64,000 nucleotides of DNA, from assembly GCF_013522705.1 (NCBI RefSeq), contig NZ_JAAMRE010000019.1, positions 46,424 to 110,423 on the forward strand, read 5' to 3'. This document shows, in pieces, positions 34,221 to 44,106 of this stretch (within the stretch, counting starts at the first letter, position 1; the number at the start of each line of letters is the position of its first letter). The notes under the pieces are model-generated. The model was not told the DNA's origin. It did no database searches and worked only from the letters and a program-made list of their open reading frames with translations. This stretch comes from Pseudomonas lurida. Lineage in GTDB: Bacteria; Pseudomonadota; Gammaproteobacteria; Pseudomonadales; Pseudomonadaceae. The position numbers and the translations under genes are program-made.

Positions 34221-35072
34221 CTAGCGCTTGGCGGCGGCCGGCTGTGTAACGGCAAGAGGGGGTGGGCACTGGCAGCGGTGGCGCTCGCCGGTGTCGATAT
34301 TCATCAAGGTCATGGCGCCACCCCACACGCAGCCGGTGTCGAGGGCGAATACGCCGGGTTCATCGCAGTGGCCTTCCAGGGCCGCCCAGTGACCGAAGAT
34401 GATCTTCGTGTCGCGGGTCTTGCGTTCCTTGTGGGCGAACCAGGGTTTATAGCCGGGCAGGGCGGTGTCGGCGCCTTCCTTGCTCTTGAGATCAAGTTTT
34501 CCTTCGGCGGTGCAGAAGCGCATGCGGGTGAAGTAATTGGTAATGACCCGCAGGCGAGCGACACCGGTGAGATCGTTATCCCACTTGACCGGCTCGTTAC
34601 CGTACATACCATCGAGGTAGGCGGTGTACAGGCTGTCGTCGGCGAGGGCGCATTCAACTTCGGCGGCACACTTGAGGGCTTTCTTCAGTGTCCATTGCGG
34701 CGCAATACCTGCATGGACCAGCGCGATATTGCGGCTTTCATCGTAATGCATGAGTTTTTGCCGACGTAGCCAGTCGAGCAGCTCGGCGCGGTCCGGTGCG
34801 TCGAGAATTTCCCGCAGGGTATCGCCCTTTTTCAGGCGTTCGATGTTATTCGCGGCGGCCAGCAGGTGCAGGTCATGATTGCCCAGAACACAGACCAACG
34901 AATTGCGCAGGCTATATAAGTAGCGCAGGGTCTGGAGTGACGCGGGGCCACGATTGACCAGGTCGCCCACCAGCCACAGGCGATCCTGCGCCGGGTCGAA
35001 GGCTACCCGTTCCAGCAGGCACTTGAGGGGCTCCAGGCAGCCTTGCAAATCCCCGACCGCATATGTCGCCAT
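34221..35072 (-). CDS. apaH: Symmetrical bis(5'-nucleosyl)-tetraphosphatase ApaH
   Basis: 283 residues. Metallophosphatase motifs in order: GDLQGC, GDLVNRGP, GNHDLHLL and two later His motifs. Splits Ap4A to two ADP. Its start overlaps the apaG stop (TGATG), so translation is coupled. Confidence 0.97.
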   Translation of the reverse strand: MATYAVGDLQGCLEPLKCLLERVAFDPAQDRLWLVGDLVNRGPASLQTLRYLYSLRNSLVCVLGNHDLHLLAAANNIERLKKGDTLREILDAPDRAELLDWLRRQKLMHYDESRNIALVHAGIAPQWTLKKALKCAAEVECALADDSLYTAYLDGMYGNEPVKWDNDLTGVARLRVITNYFTRMRFCTAEGKLDLKSKEGADTALPGYKPWFAHKERKTRDTKIIFGHWAALEGHCDEPGVFALDTGCVWGGAMTLMNIDTGERHRCQCPPPLAVTQPAAAKR

Positions 35073-35452
35073 CAGTGCAGGGCTCCTGGCACGGCGAGCC
35101 GAAAAGGCTTGATCATGGCATCGAACACATGGCCATCGGTGGCTTTCATCTGATATGAGCCCTGCATGGTGCCGACCTTGGAGGTCATCACCGTGCCGCT
35201 GCTGTAGGTGTGGCTGGCGCCGCTGTCGATCAGTGGCTGCTGGCCGACGACGCCGGCGCCACGGACTTCTTCGACCTGGCCGTCACCGTCGGTGATCACC
35301 CAGTGGCGTGAGAGCAGTTTGGCCGGCACCAGCCCATTGTTTTTCACCGTGATGGTGTAGGCAAAGGCGAAGCGGTTTTGTTCAGGTTGCGATTGTTCCG
35401 CCAGGAAGCGGGTGACGACGCTGACGTCGATCTGGTAGCGAGGATCGGACAT
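35072..35452 (-). CDS. apaG: ApaG (Co2+/Mg2+ efflux protein family)
   Basis: 126 residues, typical length. The fibronectin-like ApaG fold is recognised by the segments NRFAFAYTITVKNNG, RHWVITDGDGQVEEVRGAGV and YSSGTVMTSKVGTMQGSYQM. Function is unclear; it is always next to apaH in gamma-proteobacteria. Confidence 0.95.
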   Translation of the reverse strand: MSDPRYQIDVSVVTRFLAEQSQPEQNRFAFAYTITVKNNGLVPAKLLSRHWVITDGDGQVEEVRGAGVVGQQPLIDSGASHTYSSGTVMTSKVGTMQGSYQMKATDGHVFDAMIKPFRLAVPGALH

Positions 35453-35558
35453 GCAAGAGGCCTTAAAAGCAAAAGCGGAAGACAGCAGATGCGGATCAGT
35501 CTAGGCCAAGAAGTGTGTACTAGGCCAGACATGCTGTCCGGCCTGGTGCACGGCAGGC

Positions 35559-36371
35559 TCAGTCCGCGGCTGGCGCAGGCTGGACGGCCAACTGGTCAGC
35601 CAGGCGCACGAACGCGGCCAGATCCAGTTGTTCGGGTCGCAGGCTGCCGTCGACGCCGGCGGCTTCGATCTCGGCGTTGCTCAACAGCGCCTTGAGCGTA
35701 TTGCGCAGGGTTTTGCGCCGCTGGTTGAACGCCTCGCGTACGACGCGCTCAAGCAGTTTGTGATCCTTGGCCGGGTGTGGCAGCACTGCGTGGGGAACCA
35801 GGCGTACGATGGCCGAATCGACCTTCGGCGGCGGATTGAAGGCCCCCGGGCCGACGTTGAACAGATGTTCGACGCGGCAGTGGTATTGAACCATGATCGA
35901 CAGGCGGCCCCAATCACCGCCGCCAGGGCCGGCAGCCAGGCGTTCCACCACTTCTTTTTGCAGCATGAAGTGCATGTCGCGGATGATCCCGGCGTTATTC
36001 AGCAGGTGGAAAATCAGCGGCGTGGAAATGTTGTACGGCAGGTTACCCACCACGCGCAGGCTGTTGGGCGCGGCGTTAAGGGTATTGAAGTCGAACTTCA
36101 GTGCATCGCCTTGATGCAGGTTGAAGTTGGGCTTACCGGCGAACTGCTGATTGAGGATCGGGATCAGGTCTTTGTCCAGTTCCACCACGTCCAGCTGCCC
36201 ACCGCTGGCCAGCAGGCCTTGGGTCAATGCTCCCTGGCCCGGGCCGATTTCCAGCAGGCGATCTTCCGGCTTGGCATGAATAGAGCGCAGGATTCGGTCG
36301 ATCACGCCAGCGTCGTGCAGGAAGTTTTGCCCGAAGCGCTTACGCGCCCGGTGTTGGTAATGCTCGGTCAT
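35559..36371 (-). CDS. rsmA: 16S rRNA (A1518/A1519) dimethyltransferase
   Basis: 270 residues. SAM-binding motif LEIGPGQGALTQGL (about residue 40), the catalytic NLPYNIST, and RKRFGQNFLHD at the start are the KsgA signature. Dimethylates two adjacent adenosines in helix 45 of 16S rRNA late in ribosome assembly. Overlaps pdxA by 4 nt. Confidence 0.98.
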   Translation of the reverse strand: MTEHYQHRARKRFGQNFLHDAGVIDRILRSIHAKPEDRLLEIGPGQGALTQGLLASGGQLDVVELDKDLIPILNQQFAGKPNFNLHQGDALKFDFNTLNAAPNSLRVVGNLPYNISTPLIFHLLNNAGIIRDMHFMLQKEVVERLAAGPGGGDWGRLSIMVQYHCRVEHLFNVGPGAFNPPPKVDSAIVRLVPHAVLPHPAKDHKLLERVVREAFNQRRKTLRNTLKALLSNAEIEAAGVDGSLRPEQLDLAAFVRLADQLAVQPAPAAD

Positions 36372-37357
36372 ATACGGGTCTCGGCCATCCGGTAGGCGGT
36401 TTCCAGGGCCACGTGCAGGCTGCCGGTATCGATCTTGCCGCTGCCCGCCAGGTCCAGGGCGGTGCCATGGTCGACGGAGGTACGAATGATCGGCAGGCCC
36501 AGGGTCACGTTGACGGCGGCGCCGAAGCCTTTGTATTTCAGCACCGGCAGCCCCTGGTCATGGTACATCGCCAGCACTGCATCGCAGTGCTCCAGATATT
36601 TGGGGGTAAACAGAGTGTCTGCGGGCAGCGGGCCGCGCAGGTCCATGCCTTCTTGGCGCAGACGCTCCAGGGTGGGTTCGATGATGTCGATTTCTTCATG
36701 GCCCAAGTGGCCACCTTCTCCGGCATGAGGGTTGAGCCCGCAGACCAGGATACGCGGTTGGGCAATGCCGAATTTGTGGCGCAGGTCGGCGTGCAGGATG
36801 CGAGTCACGCGCTCTATACGCTCGGCGGTGATGGCGTCGGCCACCTCGCGCAAGGGCAGGTGTGTGGTCACCAGCGCCACACGCAGGCCGCCCGTGGCCA
36901 GCATCATTACCACCTGCGCGGTATGAGTCAGCTCGGCGAGAAACTCGGTGTGTCCGGAAAACGCGATGCCGGACTCGTTGATCACGCCCTTGTGCACCGG
37001 CGCGGTGATCATGCCGGCGAAGTCGCCGTCGAGGCAGCCTTGCCCGGCGCGAGTCAGGGTCTGTAACACAAATGCCGCGTTAGCCTTGTCCAGGCGACCC
37101 GCTACGACCTTGGCCTGCAGCGGGGTGTCCCACACGTACAGGCTGCCGGCGGGCGCGGGCGCGTCAGGCCAATTGCCCGGTGACGCATCCAACAGGGTGA
37201 CAGCCACACCCAGCTGCGCGGCCCGCTCAACGAGCAGGCCACGGCTGGTAATGGCAATCAGGGGGTGTGGCTGAGGTTGCGAGGCGAGCAGCAGGCACAG
37301 GTCTGGACCGATGCCGGCGGGCTCGCCGGGAGTCACCGCGAAACGCTTTGGTTTCAC
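36368..37357 (-). CDS. pdxA: 4-hydroxythreonine-4-phosphate dehydrogenase PdxA
   Basis: 329 residues with the PdxA pattern: AVTPGEPAGIGPDL at the N-terminus, a metal-binding histidine in GHTEFLAELT, LNPHAGEGGHLGHEEI and AMYHDQGLPVLKYKGF. Acts in vitamin B6 synthesis. It overlaps surA (3' end of surA and start of pdxA share 4 nt) and rsmA (4 nt). Confidence 0.97.
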   Translation of the reverse strand: MKPKRFAVTPGEPAGIGPDLCLLLASQPQPHPLIAITSRGLLVERAAQLGVAVTLLDASPGNWPDAPAPAGSLYVWDTPLQAKVVAGRLDKANAAFVLQTLTRAGQGCLDGDFAGMITAPVHKGVINESGIAFSGHTEFLAELTHTAQVVMMLATGGLRVALVTTHLPLREVADAITAERIERVTRILHADLRHKFGIAQPRILVCGLNPHAGEGGHLGHEEIDIIEPTLERLRQEGMDLRGPLPADTLFTPKYLEHCDAVLAMYHDQGLPVLKYKGFGAAVNVTLGLPIIRTSVDHGTALDLAGSGKIDTGSLHVALETAYRMAETRI

Positions 37358-38694
37358 TGGGCTGCCTGGTCGGTGCCTGTTGGTCCGGCGCCTGGCAGCT
37401 TGATTTCCACATAGGCTTCGTCACGGATCTGACGCAACCAGGTTTGCAGCTCTTCGTCGTATTTGCGGTTACGCAGCACGTTCAGAGCCTGTTGCTCGCG
37501 AGCCTGGCTGGTGTTGTCGGTGGCACGACGGCCAAGGACTTCCAGGACATGCCAGCCGTATTGCGTCTTGAACGGCTTGGACAACACGCCCTGCGGAGTA
37601 TCGGCCATCACCTGCTGGAACTCTGGTACCAAGGCTTTCGGATCGATCCAGTTCAGGTCGCCGCCGTTGAGGGCAGAACCCGGATCTTCCGAGAAGCTCT
37701 TGGCCAGGGTGGCGAAGTCTTCACCGTTCTGAATACGGTCGTAGATCTTCTCGGCCAGCTCCTTGGTTTGCGCTTCGCTACGGATTTCGCTTGGCTTGAC
37801 CAGGATGTGGCGAACATGCACTTCGTCTTTCAACGACGTCTGGCCGCCACGGCGCTCGAGCAACTTGAGGATGATGAAACCGCCTGGCGTGCGAGCTGGC
37901 TGAGTAATGCCGCCCACTTCCATGGCGCTCAGTTCACGATCGAACGGAGGTGGCAATTGAGCGGCTTTACGCCAGCCCATATCACCGCCTTCAAGGGCAT
38001 TGTCACTGCCGGACTGGGCGATCGCCATTTGCGCGAAATCGGCACCGGCCTTGAGGCGATCATAAATCGCCTTGGTTTTGGCAGCTGCCGCATTGAGTTG
38101 TTCGGAGTTGGCGCTGTCCGGGGTCGGAATCAGGATATTGGCCAGGTGCAGCTCTTCGGAAAGCTGCATCTTGCCCAGGTCCGATGCCAGGAAGTTCTTC
38201 ACTTCCTGCTCCGAAACCTGGACGCGCTCAGCGACGCGGCGCTGACGTACACGGCTGATGATCATTTCACGGCGGATCTGGTCACGGGCGTCCTCGTAGG
38301 ACAAACCATCGTGAGCCAGCGCCGCGCGGAACTGGTCAATGCTCATGTTGTTGCGCTGGGCAATGGTGCCCACTGCCTGGTTCAACTCTTCGTCCGAGAT
38401 ACGGATGCCGGAGCGTTCGCCGATCTGCAATTGCAGGTTCTCGACGATCAGGCGTTCCAGCACCTGCTGGTCCAGCACGCTGGTAGGTGGCACACCGCCG
38501 CCACGCTTGGCGATGGTCTGCTGAACTTCCTTGACCCGTTGGTCGAGTTGGCTCTGCATGATCACGTCGTTATCGACAATGGCCACCACTTTGTCCAACT
38601 GTTGGACCGCCGCGTGTGCCGAGACGGTCCCCAGGAACAGCGCGCCCAGTACGAGCGGGCGCAGACAATCAGAAAGCTTGATCTTCACGTTCAC
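37354..38694 (-). CDS. surA: Periplasmic chaperone and peptidyl-prolyl isomerase SurA
   Basis: 446 residues. Signal peptide (LVLGALFLGTVSAHA), N-terminal chaperone domain, two parvulin (PpiC) domains near residues 190-290 and 300-400 (LHLANILIPTPD, VRHILVKPSEIRSEAQ) and a short C-terminal helix. Escorts outer-membrane proteins such as LptD, whose gene lies directly upstream; surA overlaps the end of lptD by 26 nt. Confidence 0.97.
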   Translation of the reverse strand: MNVKIKLSDCLRPLVLGALFLGTVSAHAAVQQLDKVVAIVDNDVIMQSQLDQRVKEVQQTIAKRGGGVPPTSVLDQQVLERLIVENLQLQIGERSGIRISDEELNQAVGTIAQRNNMSIDQFRAALAHDGLSYEDARDQIRREMIISRVRQRRVAERVQVSEQEVKNFLASDLGKMQLSEELHLANILIPTPDSANSEQLNAAAAKTKAIYDRLKAGADFAQMAIAQSGSDNALEGGDMGWRKAAQLPPPFDRELSAMEVGGITQPARTPGGFIILKLLERRGGQTSLKDEVHVRHILVKPSEIRSEAQTKELAEKIYDRIQNGEDFATLAKSFSEDPGSALNGGDLNWIDPKALVPEFQQVMADTPQGVLSKPFKTQYGWHVLEVLGRRATDNTSQAREQQALNVLRNRKYDEELQTWLRQIRDEAYVEIKLPGAGPTGTDQAAQ

Positions 38695-41482
38695 GATAAC
38701 CTTGAATGCCTTTGTCGAGGAAGCTCTCTACCTTGGCGCCGGTCAGGCCGCCGAGTCCTTTGAGGACGATCTGGAAGAAGAGCCCGTGGTCACCCTTTTC
38801 GTTAAGCGGGGCGAGCTGGGTATATTCGTCGTTGGATACCCAGTAACGGTTGATGACGCGCAATTTCCAGCAGCAGTTGTCGTATTCGAAACCACCAAAA
38901 GCTTCCAGGGTGCGGTTGCGGGCATAGTCATACTGCCAGCGGGTGATCAGGTTCCACTGCGGAATGATCGGCCACATCATCGAGAAGTCGTGTTGTTGGA
39001 TCTTGTAGTAATCCTTCACGAAGTTCGGTTGACCTTGGGTGCCGTAGTCCCCGCCGAACTGCCACTTGCCGGTCAACTGGTTGTAAACCACCTGGTCGTT
39101 GCGATAGCGATAACCGAGGTTGACCACCTTGTTGGGGTTGTCTTCCGGTTGGTAGTGGAACATCGCACTGCCGGAGCGAGGACTGTGTTCTTCGGTGTCC
39201 CAGTTGTAGTCGGCAGTGGCGCGCCAGTCGCGGTTGAAGCGGAACTCGTAGTCCAGTGCAACAGGGGATATGTCTGTCTGGGAATCAGCACGGTCAGCGG
39301 CCAAGATACCTGGTAATTGAACCTCGCGGTCTTTGAAATAAAGTGCCTGGCCTACGCTTATGCGCTGCCGTTCGAAACCGTTTTCTTCAATCCAGCGGCT
39401 GGTTACACCCAAGGACAACTTGTTTTCATCACCGATACGGTCGTTACCGACAAACCGGTTATCTCGGAACAGCGACGCGTAGCTGAACGAGGTTTCCGCA
39501 GTATCGAAAATAGGTATGTCGTTCTGGTCTTTATTGGGCACATACAGATAGAACAAGCGAGGTTCGAGGGTTTGGGAGTAATTCTTACCAAACCATTGCG
39601 TCGACCGGTCGAAATAAAGACCGCTGTCAATGCTTGCGATGGGGATCGCTCGATCCTGAGAACTCGAGAACTTGCTGCCAGTGTAGCGAGTGTTGGCTGC
39701 CATAGCGGCATCCTGCGCTGCGATCAGGTCGTTTTGGCCTCGGCTGTCTAGATCCAGATCATATTTGGTGTAGACGTACTTGAGCTTGGGGGTAATAAAA
39801 CCATACGTCCAGTTGAGTGGTAGCTCAACTGTGGGCGCTACGTTCAAACGGTTGCCATTGACGCGGTTCAACCCGGAAACATACTCATCCAATCGCTTAT
39901 CTGGAACGCCATTCTCCCCCGTGAACGTACCTGTTTTTAGGTCACGGTCAAACCTTACGGCTTCAGTCTCATAGGAAAAATTTAAACCACCGGGATGGTA
40001 CGGCAGTGCGCCACTGAATGTGATCTGCGGCAGTCTGTCATAAGGGGTGATCTGGGAGATAGTCGCCAATTGATACGCTTGGAGGCTCAAGCGCGCTGTA
40101 TATGTGTCGCCACGGTAGGTCAATGCACCTTGCTGGTTCAAGTAGTCCTGAGACTCCACCCCAATCTGGTTGCTTTTCAGATCCTGGAAGTAATAAGGAT
40201 CGCTGATCCGGGTGTAATCCACCTGAGTCGACAACCGCGAATCCAACCCACCCTTATGCTGCCAATTGAGCATATAGCGAGTTTTCTCGTAATCGGTCTG
40301 CTTGCTGCGCTCGTCGTTGTCGTCGTTCAGGTACGCGCCGCCGAACTGACCTTCGCTGGACTTGGTGAGGTAGCGGAATTCGCCTTCCATCAACAGGCCG
40401 CGCTTGGTCATGTATTGCGGGTACAACGTGGCGTCGTAGTTCGGCGCCAGGTTGAAGTAGTACGGCGTGGTCAGGGCAAAGCCGGTTTCGCCACCGGTGG
40501 CGAAGCTCGGCGGCAGGAAACCGGACTGACGACGATTGTCGATCGGGAAATAGATGTAAGGGGTGTACAGGATCGGGATGTTCTTGACCCGCAACGTCGC
40601 GTTGGTCGCCGTGCCGAAACCGGTGGCGGGGTTCAACGTAATGTTGTTGCCCTTGAGCTGCCAGGCGTTGCTGTCCGGCTCGCAGGTGGTGTACGTACCG
40701 TCCTTGAGACGGATGATCGCGTTTTCGGCACGCTTGGCGTACAGCGCGTTGCCGCGGATTCGCGACTTGTGCATCACATATTCGGCGTTGTCGATCTGCG
40801 CGGCGCCGGTGTCCAGTTGAACCTGGGCGTGGTCGCCGACGATCAGCGCACCGTTGTCACGCAGGCGCACGTTGCCGTTCAGCTCGCCACGGTTCTCGGC
40901 CTGGTACAGGCTGGCTTCCTGGGATTCGAGCTGCATGCTGCCCTGGCGCATGACGACATCACCGGCCAGGGTCGCGACTTGCGATTCCTGCTCGTAACGA
41001 GAGGCCTTGGCACCGATGAAGGTCGGCGCGTCGCTCTTGTTCGTCTTGTCGTTCATGCCCGGACGCGTCGGTTCGATGTACGCACCGCCGCAATATGGAC
41101 CGGTTTCGGCCAATTGGGCTGCGGTCAGCTTGTCGCGCGGCACCCAATCCAGGTGGCTGTAGTCGGCGCTGCGCGAACGCAGGCCGCGGCCCTTGGCTTC
41201 GGTGACCAGTGCGGTCTTGGGCTCGGCCTCGGTGCTGCCACCCGCCTCGGCCTGTGCCGTGCTGTTGGCCGAGCTGACGGCAGCGCCGTCATGCACCGGA
41301 CGCGGTGGTAGCGGGGCTGCGGCGGTTTTCGGCGCGCAATCCCAGGCACCCGAAGCAGAGACTGAGCAGTCATACTGTTCCGCGGCGACCACGAATGAGG
41401 TGGCGAAGGGTTGCATGGCCAGCAGACTGCCGGTTACCAGCAACGGAAATTTTCTACGAAACGCGGGGGATTTCAATGCCAT
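38669..41482 (-). CDS. lptD: LPS assembly outer-membrane protein LptD
   Basis: 937 residues from ATG 41482 (MALKSPAFRRKFPLLVTGSL), signal peptide ending near FVVAA. The in-frame upstream extension from 41683 has poor composition and is not LptD-like. An N-terminal beta-jellyroll OstA domain (EQESQVATLAGDVVMRQGSM) precedes the large barrel, ending EREDQAF. Inserts lipopolysaccharide into the outer leaflet with LptE. The central barrel (about 39300-40250) is visibly richer in A+T than its flanks, as surface-exposed or recombining regions often are. First gene of the operon. Confidence 0.97.
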   Translation of the reverse strand: MALKSPAFRRKFPLLVTGSLLAMQPFATSFVVAAEQYDCSVSASGAWDCAPKTAAAPLPPRPVHDGAAVSSANSTAQAEAGGSTEAEPKTALVTEAKGRGLRSRSADYSHLDWVPRDKLTAAQLAETGPYCGGAYIEPTRPGMNDKTNKSDAPTFIGAKASRYEQESQVATLAGDVVMRQGSMQLESQEASLYQAENRGELNGNVRLRDNGALIVGDHAQVQLDTGAAQIDNAEYVMHKSRIRGNALYAKRAENAIIRLKDGTYTTCEPDSNAWQLKGNNITLNPATGFGTATNATLRVKNIPILYTPYIYFPIDNRRQSGFLPPSFATGGETGFALTTPYYFNLAPNYDATLYPQYMTKRGLLMEGEFRYLTKSSEGQFGGAYLNDDNDERSKQTDYEKTRYMLNWQHKGGLDSRLSTQVDYTRISDPYYFQDLKSNQIGVESQDYLNQQGALTYRGDTYTARLSLQAYQLATISQITPYDRLPQITFSGALPYHPGGLNFSYETEAVRFDRDLKTGTFTGENGVPDKRLDEYVSGLNRVNGNRLNVAPTVELPLNWTYGFITPKLKYVYTKYDLDLDSRGQNDLIAAQDAAMAANTRYTGSKFSSSQDRAIPIASIDSGLYFDRSTQWFGKNYSQTLEPRLFYLYVPNKDQNDIPIFDTAETSFSYASLFRDNRFVGNDRIGDENKLSLGVTSRWIEENGFERQRISVGQALYFKDREVQLPGILAADRADSQTDISPVALDYEFRFNRDWRATADYNWDTEEHSPRSGSAMFHYQPEDNPNKVVNLGYRYRNDQVVYNQLTGKWQFGGDYGTQGQPNFVKDYYKIQQHDFSMMWPIIPQWNLITRWQYDYARNRTLEAFGGFEYDNCCWKLRVINRYWVSNDEYTQLAPLNEKGDHGLFFQIVLKGLGGLTGAKVESFLDKGIQGYREREDQAF

Positions 41483-41612
41483 CTTATTAGTCCGGGCTTC
41501 CTGCGTGCCATCTGCCCGCGGTGTGGGCCGCACGCCTCTCGATGGTCTGAAAAAGATGCGTGATAATAAAGCATGACCCGCTTGACGGCTAGCGCCGTCG
41601 GAGACCCTTGTA

Positions 41613-42638
41613 ATGCCCGAGCAAGATCTACGTTTACAACAGCTGAAAGTCTGGCTGGATGAGCAGTTGCCGATCCTTTTCAACGCTCAGGACTGGGGCG
41701 TCGTACCCCCGGCCACATTGACCGCGGCCAGCAGCGACGCGAGTTTCAGGCGGTACTTTCGATGGGAGGGCGGTGGCCGGACTTTCGTGGTAATGGACGC
41801 GCCGCCCCCCCAGGAAAACTGCAAACCTTTCGTCGATATCGCCCATTTACTTGCGACGTCGGGCATAAATGTTCCAAAAATTTATGCGCAGGATCTGCCG
41901 CGAGGCTTTCTTTTGCTCAATGACCTGGGCACAAAAACCTACCTGGACGTGATCGACGAGCACAACGCCGATCAATTATTCGCCGACGCCATCGATGCCT
42001 TGCTGGCCTTCCAGCAGTTGCCAATGGATGCACCGCTGCCCAGTTACGACGTCGCCCTGCTGCGTCGCGAGTTGGAACTGTTTCCCGAGTGGTACGTGCG
42101 CCGCCACCTGGGTATCGACATGGATACCCAGCAACAAGCGCTCTGGCAGCGCGTCAGCGACCAGTTGATCGACAGCGCCCTGGCGCAGCCGAAGGTGCTG
42201 GTGCACCGCGACTACATGCCGCGCAACCTGATGATCAGCGAGCCGAACCCCGGCGTGCTGGATTTCCAGGATGCGGTCTACGGCCCGGTCACCTACGACA
42301 TCACCTGCCTGTTCAAGGACGCCTTTCTCAGCTGGCCCCAGGCCCGTGTGCGGGCATGGCAGCGTGTTTATTGGGAGCGCGCCGTGCAACTGGGTATTCC
42401 GGTGCAGACGGATTTCAATGAGTTCCTGCGTGCCAGCGACCTGATGGGCGTGCAGCGCCACCTCAAGGTGATCGGTATTTTTGCGCGTATTTGCCATCGC
42501 GACGGCAAGCCTCGTTATCTGGCGGACGTGCCGCGCTTCTTCGCCTTTATAGAGGCGGTCTTGGCTGAGCGTTCGGAGCTGAGCGAACTCTCCGAATTGT
42601 TGACCAGCCTGCGCCAGCCCGCGGAGGCGGTGGTATGA
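41613..42638 (+). CDS. amgK: N-acetylmuramate/N-acetylglucosamine kinase AmgK
   Basis: 341 residues. Aminoglycoside-phosphotransferase fold with the catalytic HRD motif in VLVHRDYMPRNLM and the metal motif in VLDFQDAVYGP. In P. putida AmgK phosphorylates recovered MurNAc at the anomeric position, and the next gene product MurU makes UDP-MurNAc, bypassing de novo synthesis and fosfomycin. The adjacent murU and the divergent lptD are the same as in P. putida. Start preceded by GGAG. Overlaps murU by 4 nt. Confidence 0.93.
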   Translation: MPEQDLRLQQLKVWLDEQLPILFNAQDWGVVPPATLTAASSDASFRRYFRWEGGGRTFVVMDAPPPQENCKPFVDIAHLLATSGINVPKIYAQDLPRGFLLLNDLGTKTYLDVIDEHNADQLFADAIDALLAFQQLPMDAPLPSYDVALLRRELELFPEWYVRRHLGIDMDTQQQALWQRVSDQLIDSALAQPKVLVHRDYMPRNLMISEPNPGVLDFQDAVYGPVTYDITCLFKDAFLSWPQARVRAWQRVYWERAVQLGIPVQTDFNEFLRASDLMGVQRHLKVIGIFARICHRDGKPRYLADVPRFFAFIEAVLAERSELSELSELLTSLRQPAEAVV

Positions 42639-43309
42639 AGGCCATGATCCTGGCCGCCGGCAAAGGCGAGCGGATGCGTCCGCTCACCTTGCACACGCCC
42701 AAGCCGCTGGTGCAGGCCGGCGGCAAACGCTTGATCGAGTATCACCTGGAGGCACTGGCCAGGGCCGGTTTCACCGACATCGTGATCAACCATGCCTGGC
42801 TTGGCCAGCAGATCGAAAGCTACCTGGGCGACGGCGCGCAATTTGGTCTGCGCATCCGTTACTCCCCGGAAGGCGAGCCGCTGGAGACCGGCGGCGGGAT
42901 TTTCCAGGCACTGCCTTTGTTAGGAGACGAACCCTTCCTGGTGGTCAATGGCGATATCTGGACCGATTACGACTTCAGCCGGCTCAAGCAACCGCTCCAG
43001 GGCCTGGCGCACCTGGTCATGGTCGATAACCCGGCGCATCACCCGTCGGGTGGTGACTTCTACCTGGATCACGGTCTGCTTCATGATGCGGCGCCCGGTG
43101 CCGATAACCTGACCTTCAGTGGCATTTCCGTGCTCCACCCTCAGTTGTTCGCGGGTTGCAGCGCGGGTGCCTTCAAGCTGGCGCCGCTGTTGCGGGCGGC
43201 CATGGCGAAAGGTCAGGTAACGGGGGAGCACATGGCAGGACGCTGGATTGATGTCGGCACGCTGGAGCGCCTGGCGCAAGTCGAAACCCTGCTCACAGCG
43301 GGGCAGTAG
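42635..43309 (+). CDS. murU: MurNAc-1-phosphate uridylyltransferase MurU
   Basis: 224 residues. Nucleotidyltransferase start MILAAGKGERMRPLTLHTPK with the G-x-G-x-R loop, then VNGDIWTDYDF for metal binding. Small NTP-transferase related to GlmU and RmlA; the coupling with amgK (ATGA overlap) points to MurU. Confidence 0.94.
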   Translation: MKAMILAAGKGERMRPLTLHTPKPLVQAGGKRLIEYHLEALARAGFTDIVINHAWLGQQIESYLGDGAQFGLRIRYSPEGEPLETGGGIFQALPLLGDEPFLVVNGDIWTDYDFSRLKQPLQGLAHLVMVDNPAHHPSGGDFYLDHGLLHDAAPGADNLTFSGISVLHPQLFAGCSAGAFKLAPLLRAAMAKGQVTGEHMAGRWIDVGTLERLAQVETLLTAGQ

Positions 43310-43310
43310 C

Positions 43311-44078
43311 ATGTTGTGGCCAGGGACGCTGATCGGCGCCGGGGCTGGCTATGCCATTGCCAGTATTCCGGGGGCTTTGTTAGGGGCGCTGTTGGGGCAG
43401 GCGTTGGATCGTCGCCTGCAACTGCACAGTTGGGCGCAGTTGCGCGAACGCCTGGGCGGCCGCCCGGCGTTACGCAATGACGAATTGCTGTTTGTGTTGT
43501 TGGGGCGGCTGGCCAAGAGCAATGGCCGCGTCGTGGACGGGCATATCCAGCAGGCGCGGCAAGAGATGCGCGCGCTGGACATGAGCGCATCGGCCCAGCG
43601 TCGGGCGATTGCGGCGTTCAACCGGGGCAAGTCCGGTTCTGACCGTGTGCGCAGGTACCTGCGCGTGCTCAAGGCTCAACCCCATGCCGCCGAAGGCGTA
43701 TTGCGAGCGTGTTGGCGGATGGTCTGGGCGGACGGTCGCGCGGACGATGCCGAGCGCGATCTGATCAATCAATGGGGCCGCTGGCTCGGCTGGACACCGC
43801 AACAGCTCAAGGCTTTGGCCGCTGACTACACCCCCGAGCGCAAGCCGTTGGCGAACCGAGGCGCGAGTTATCAAGACGCCTTGCGCCTGCTCGGAGTAAC
43901 GGCTACCACGGAACCGTCGGCGATCAAGCGTGCTTATCGCCGCCTGCTCAGCCGCCACCACCCGGACAAGATCGCCGGCACCGGCGCCAGCCCGGCGCAG
44001 GTGCGTGAAGCTACCGAACGCACGCGCGAGTTGCATAACGCCTACGCATTGATTCGCGAACGCCGGGATTTTCGTTAG
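43311..44078 (+). CDS. DjlA-type membrane-anchored DnaJ-domain co-chaperone
   Basis: 255 residues from ATG 43311, one base after the murU stop; an upstream in-frame ATG gives an extension inside murU. N-terminal glycine-rich membrane helix (IGAGAGYAIASIPGALLGAL), central TerB-like helices, and a C-terminal J domain with the HPD tripeptide in SRHHPDKIAG. J domains stimulate DnaK ATPase; DjlA is tied to capsule stress signalling in E. coli. The family is certain; equating it with E. coli DjlA is by architecture. Confidence 0.9.
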   Translation: MLWPGTLIGAGAGYAIASIPGALLGALLGQALDRRLQLHSWAQLRERLGGRPALRNDELLFVLLGRLAKSNGRVVDGHIQQARQEMRALDMSASAQRRAIAAFNRGKSGSDRVRRYLRVLKAQPHAAEGVLRACWRMVWADGRADDAERDLINQWGRWLGWTPQQLKALAADYTPERKPLANRGASYQDALRLLGVTATTEPSAIKRAYRRLLSRHHPDKIAGTGASPAQVREATERTRELHNAYALIRERRDFR

Positions 44079-44106
44079 TCGCCGCCGTTCAAGGGAGTGC
44101 TGTTCT

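Noticed and set aside
38669..41683. Longer LptD starting at 41683
   Set aside because: The first 67 residues are Cys/Arg/Ser-rich and overlap the divergent amgK start; the inner ATG gives a proper signal peptide.
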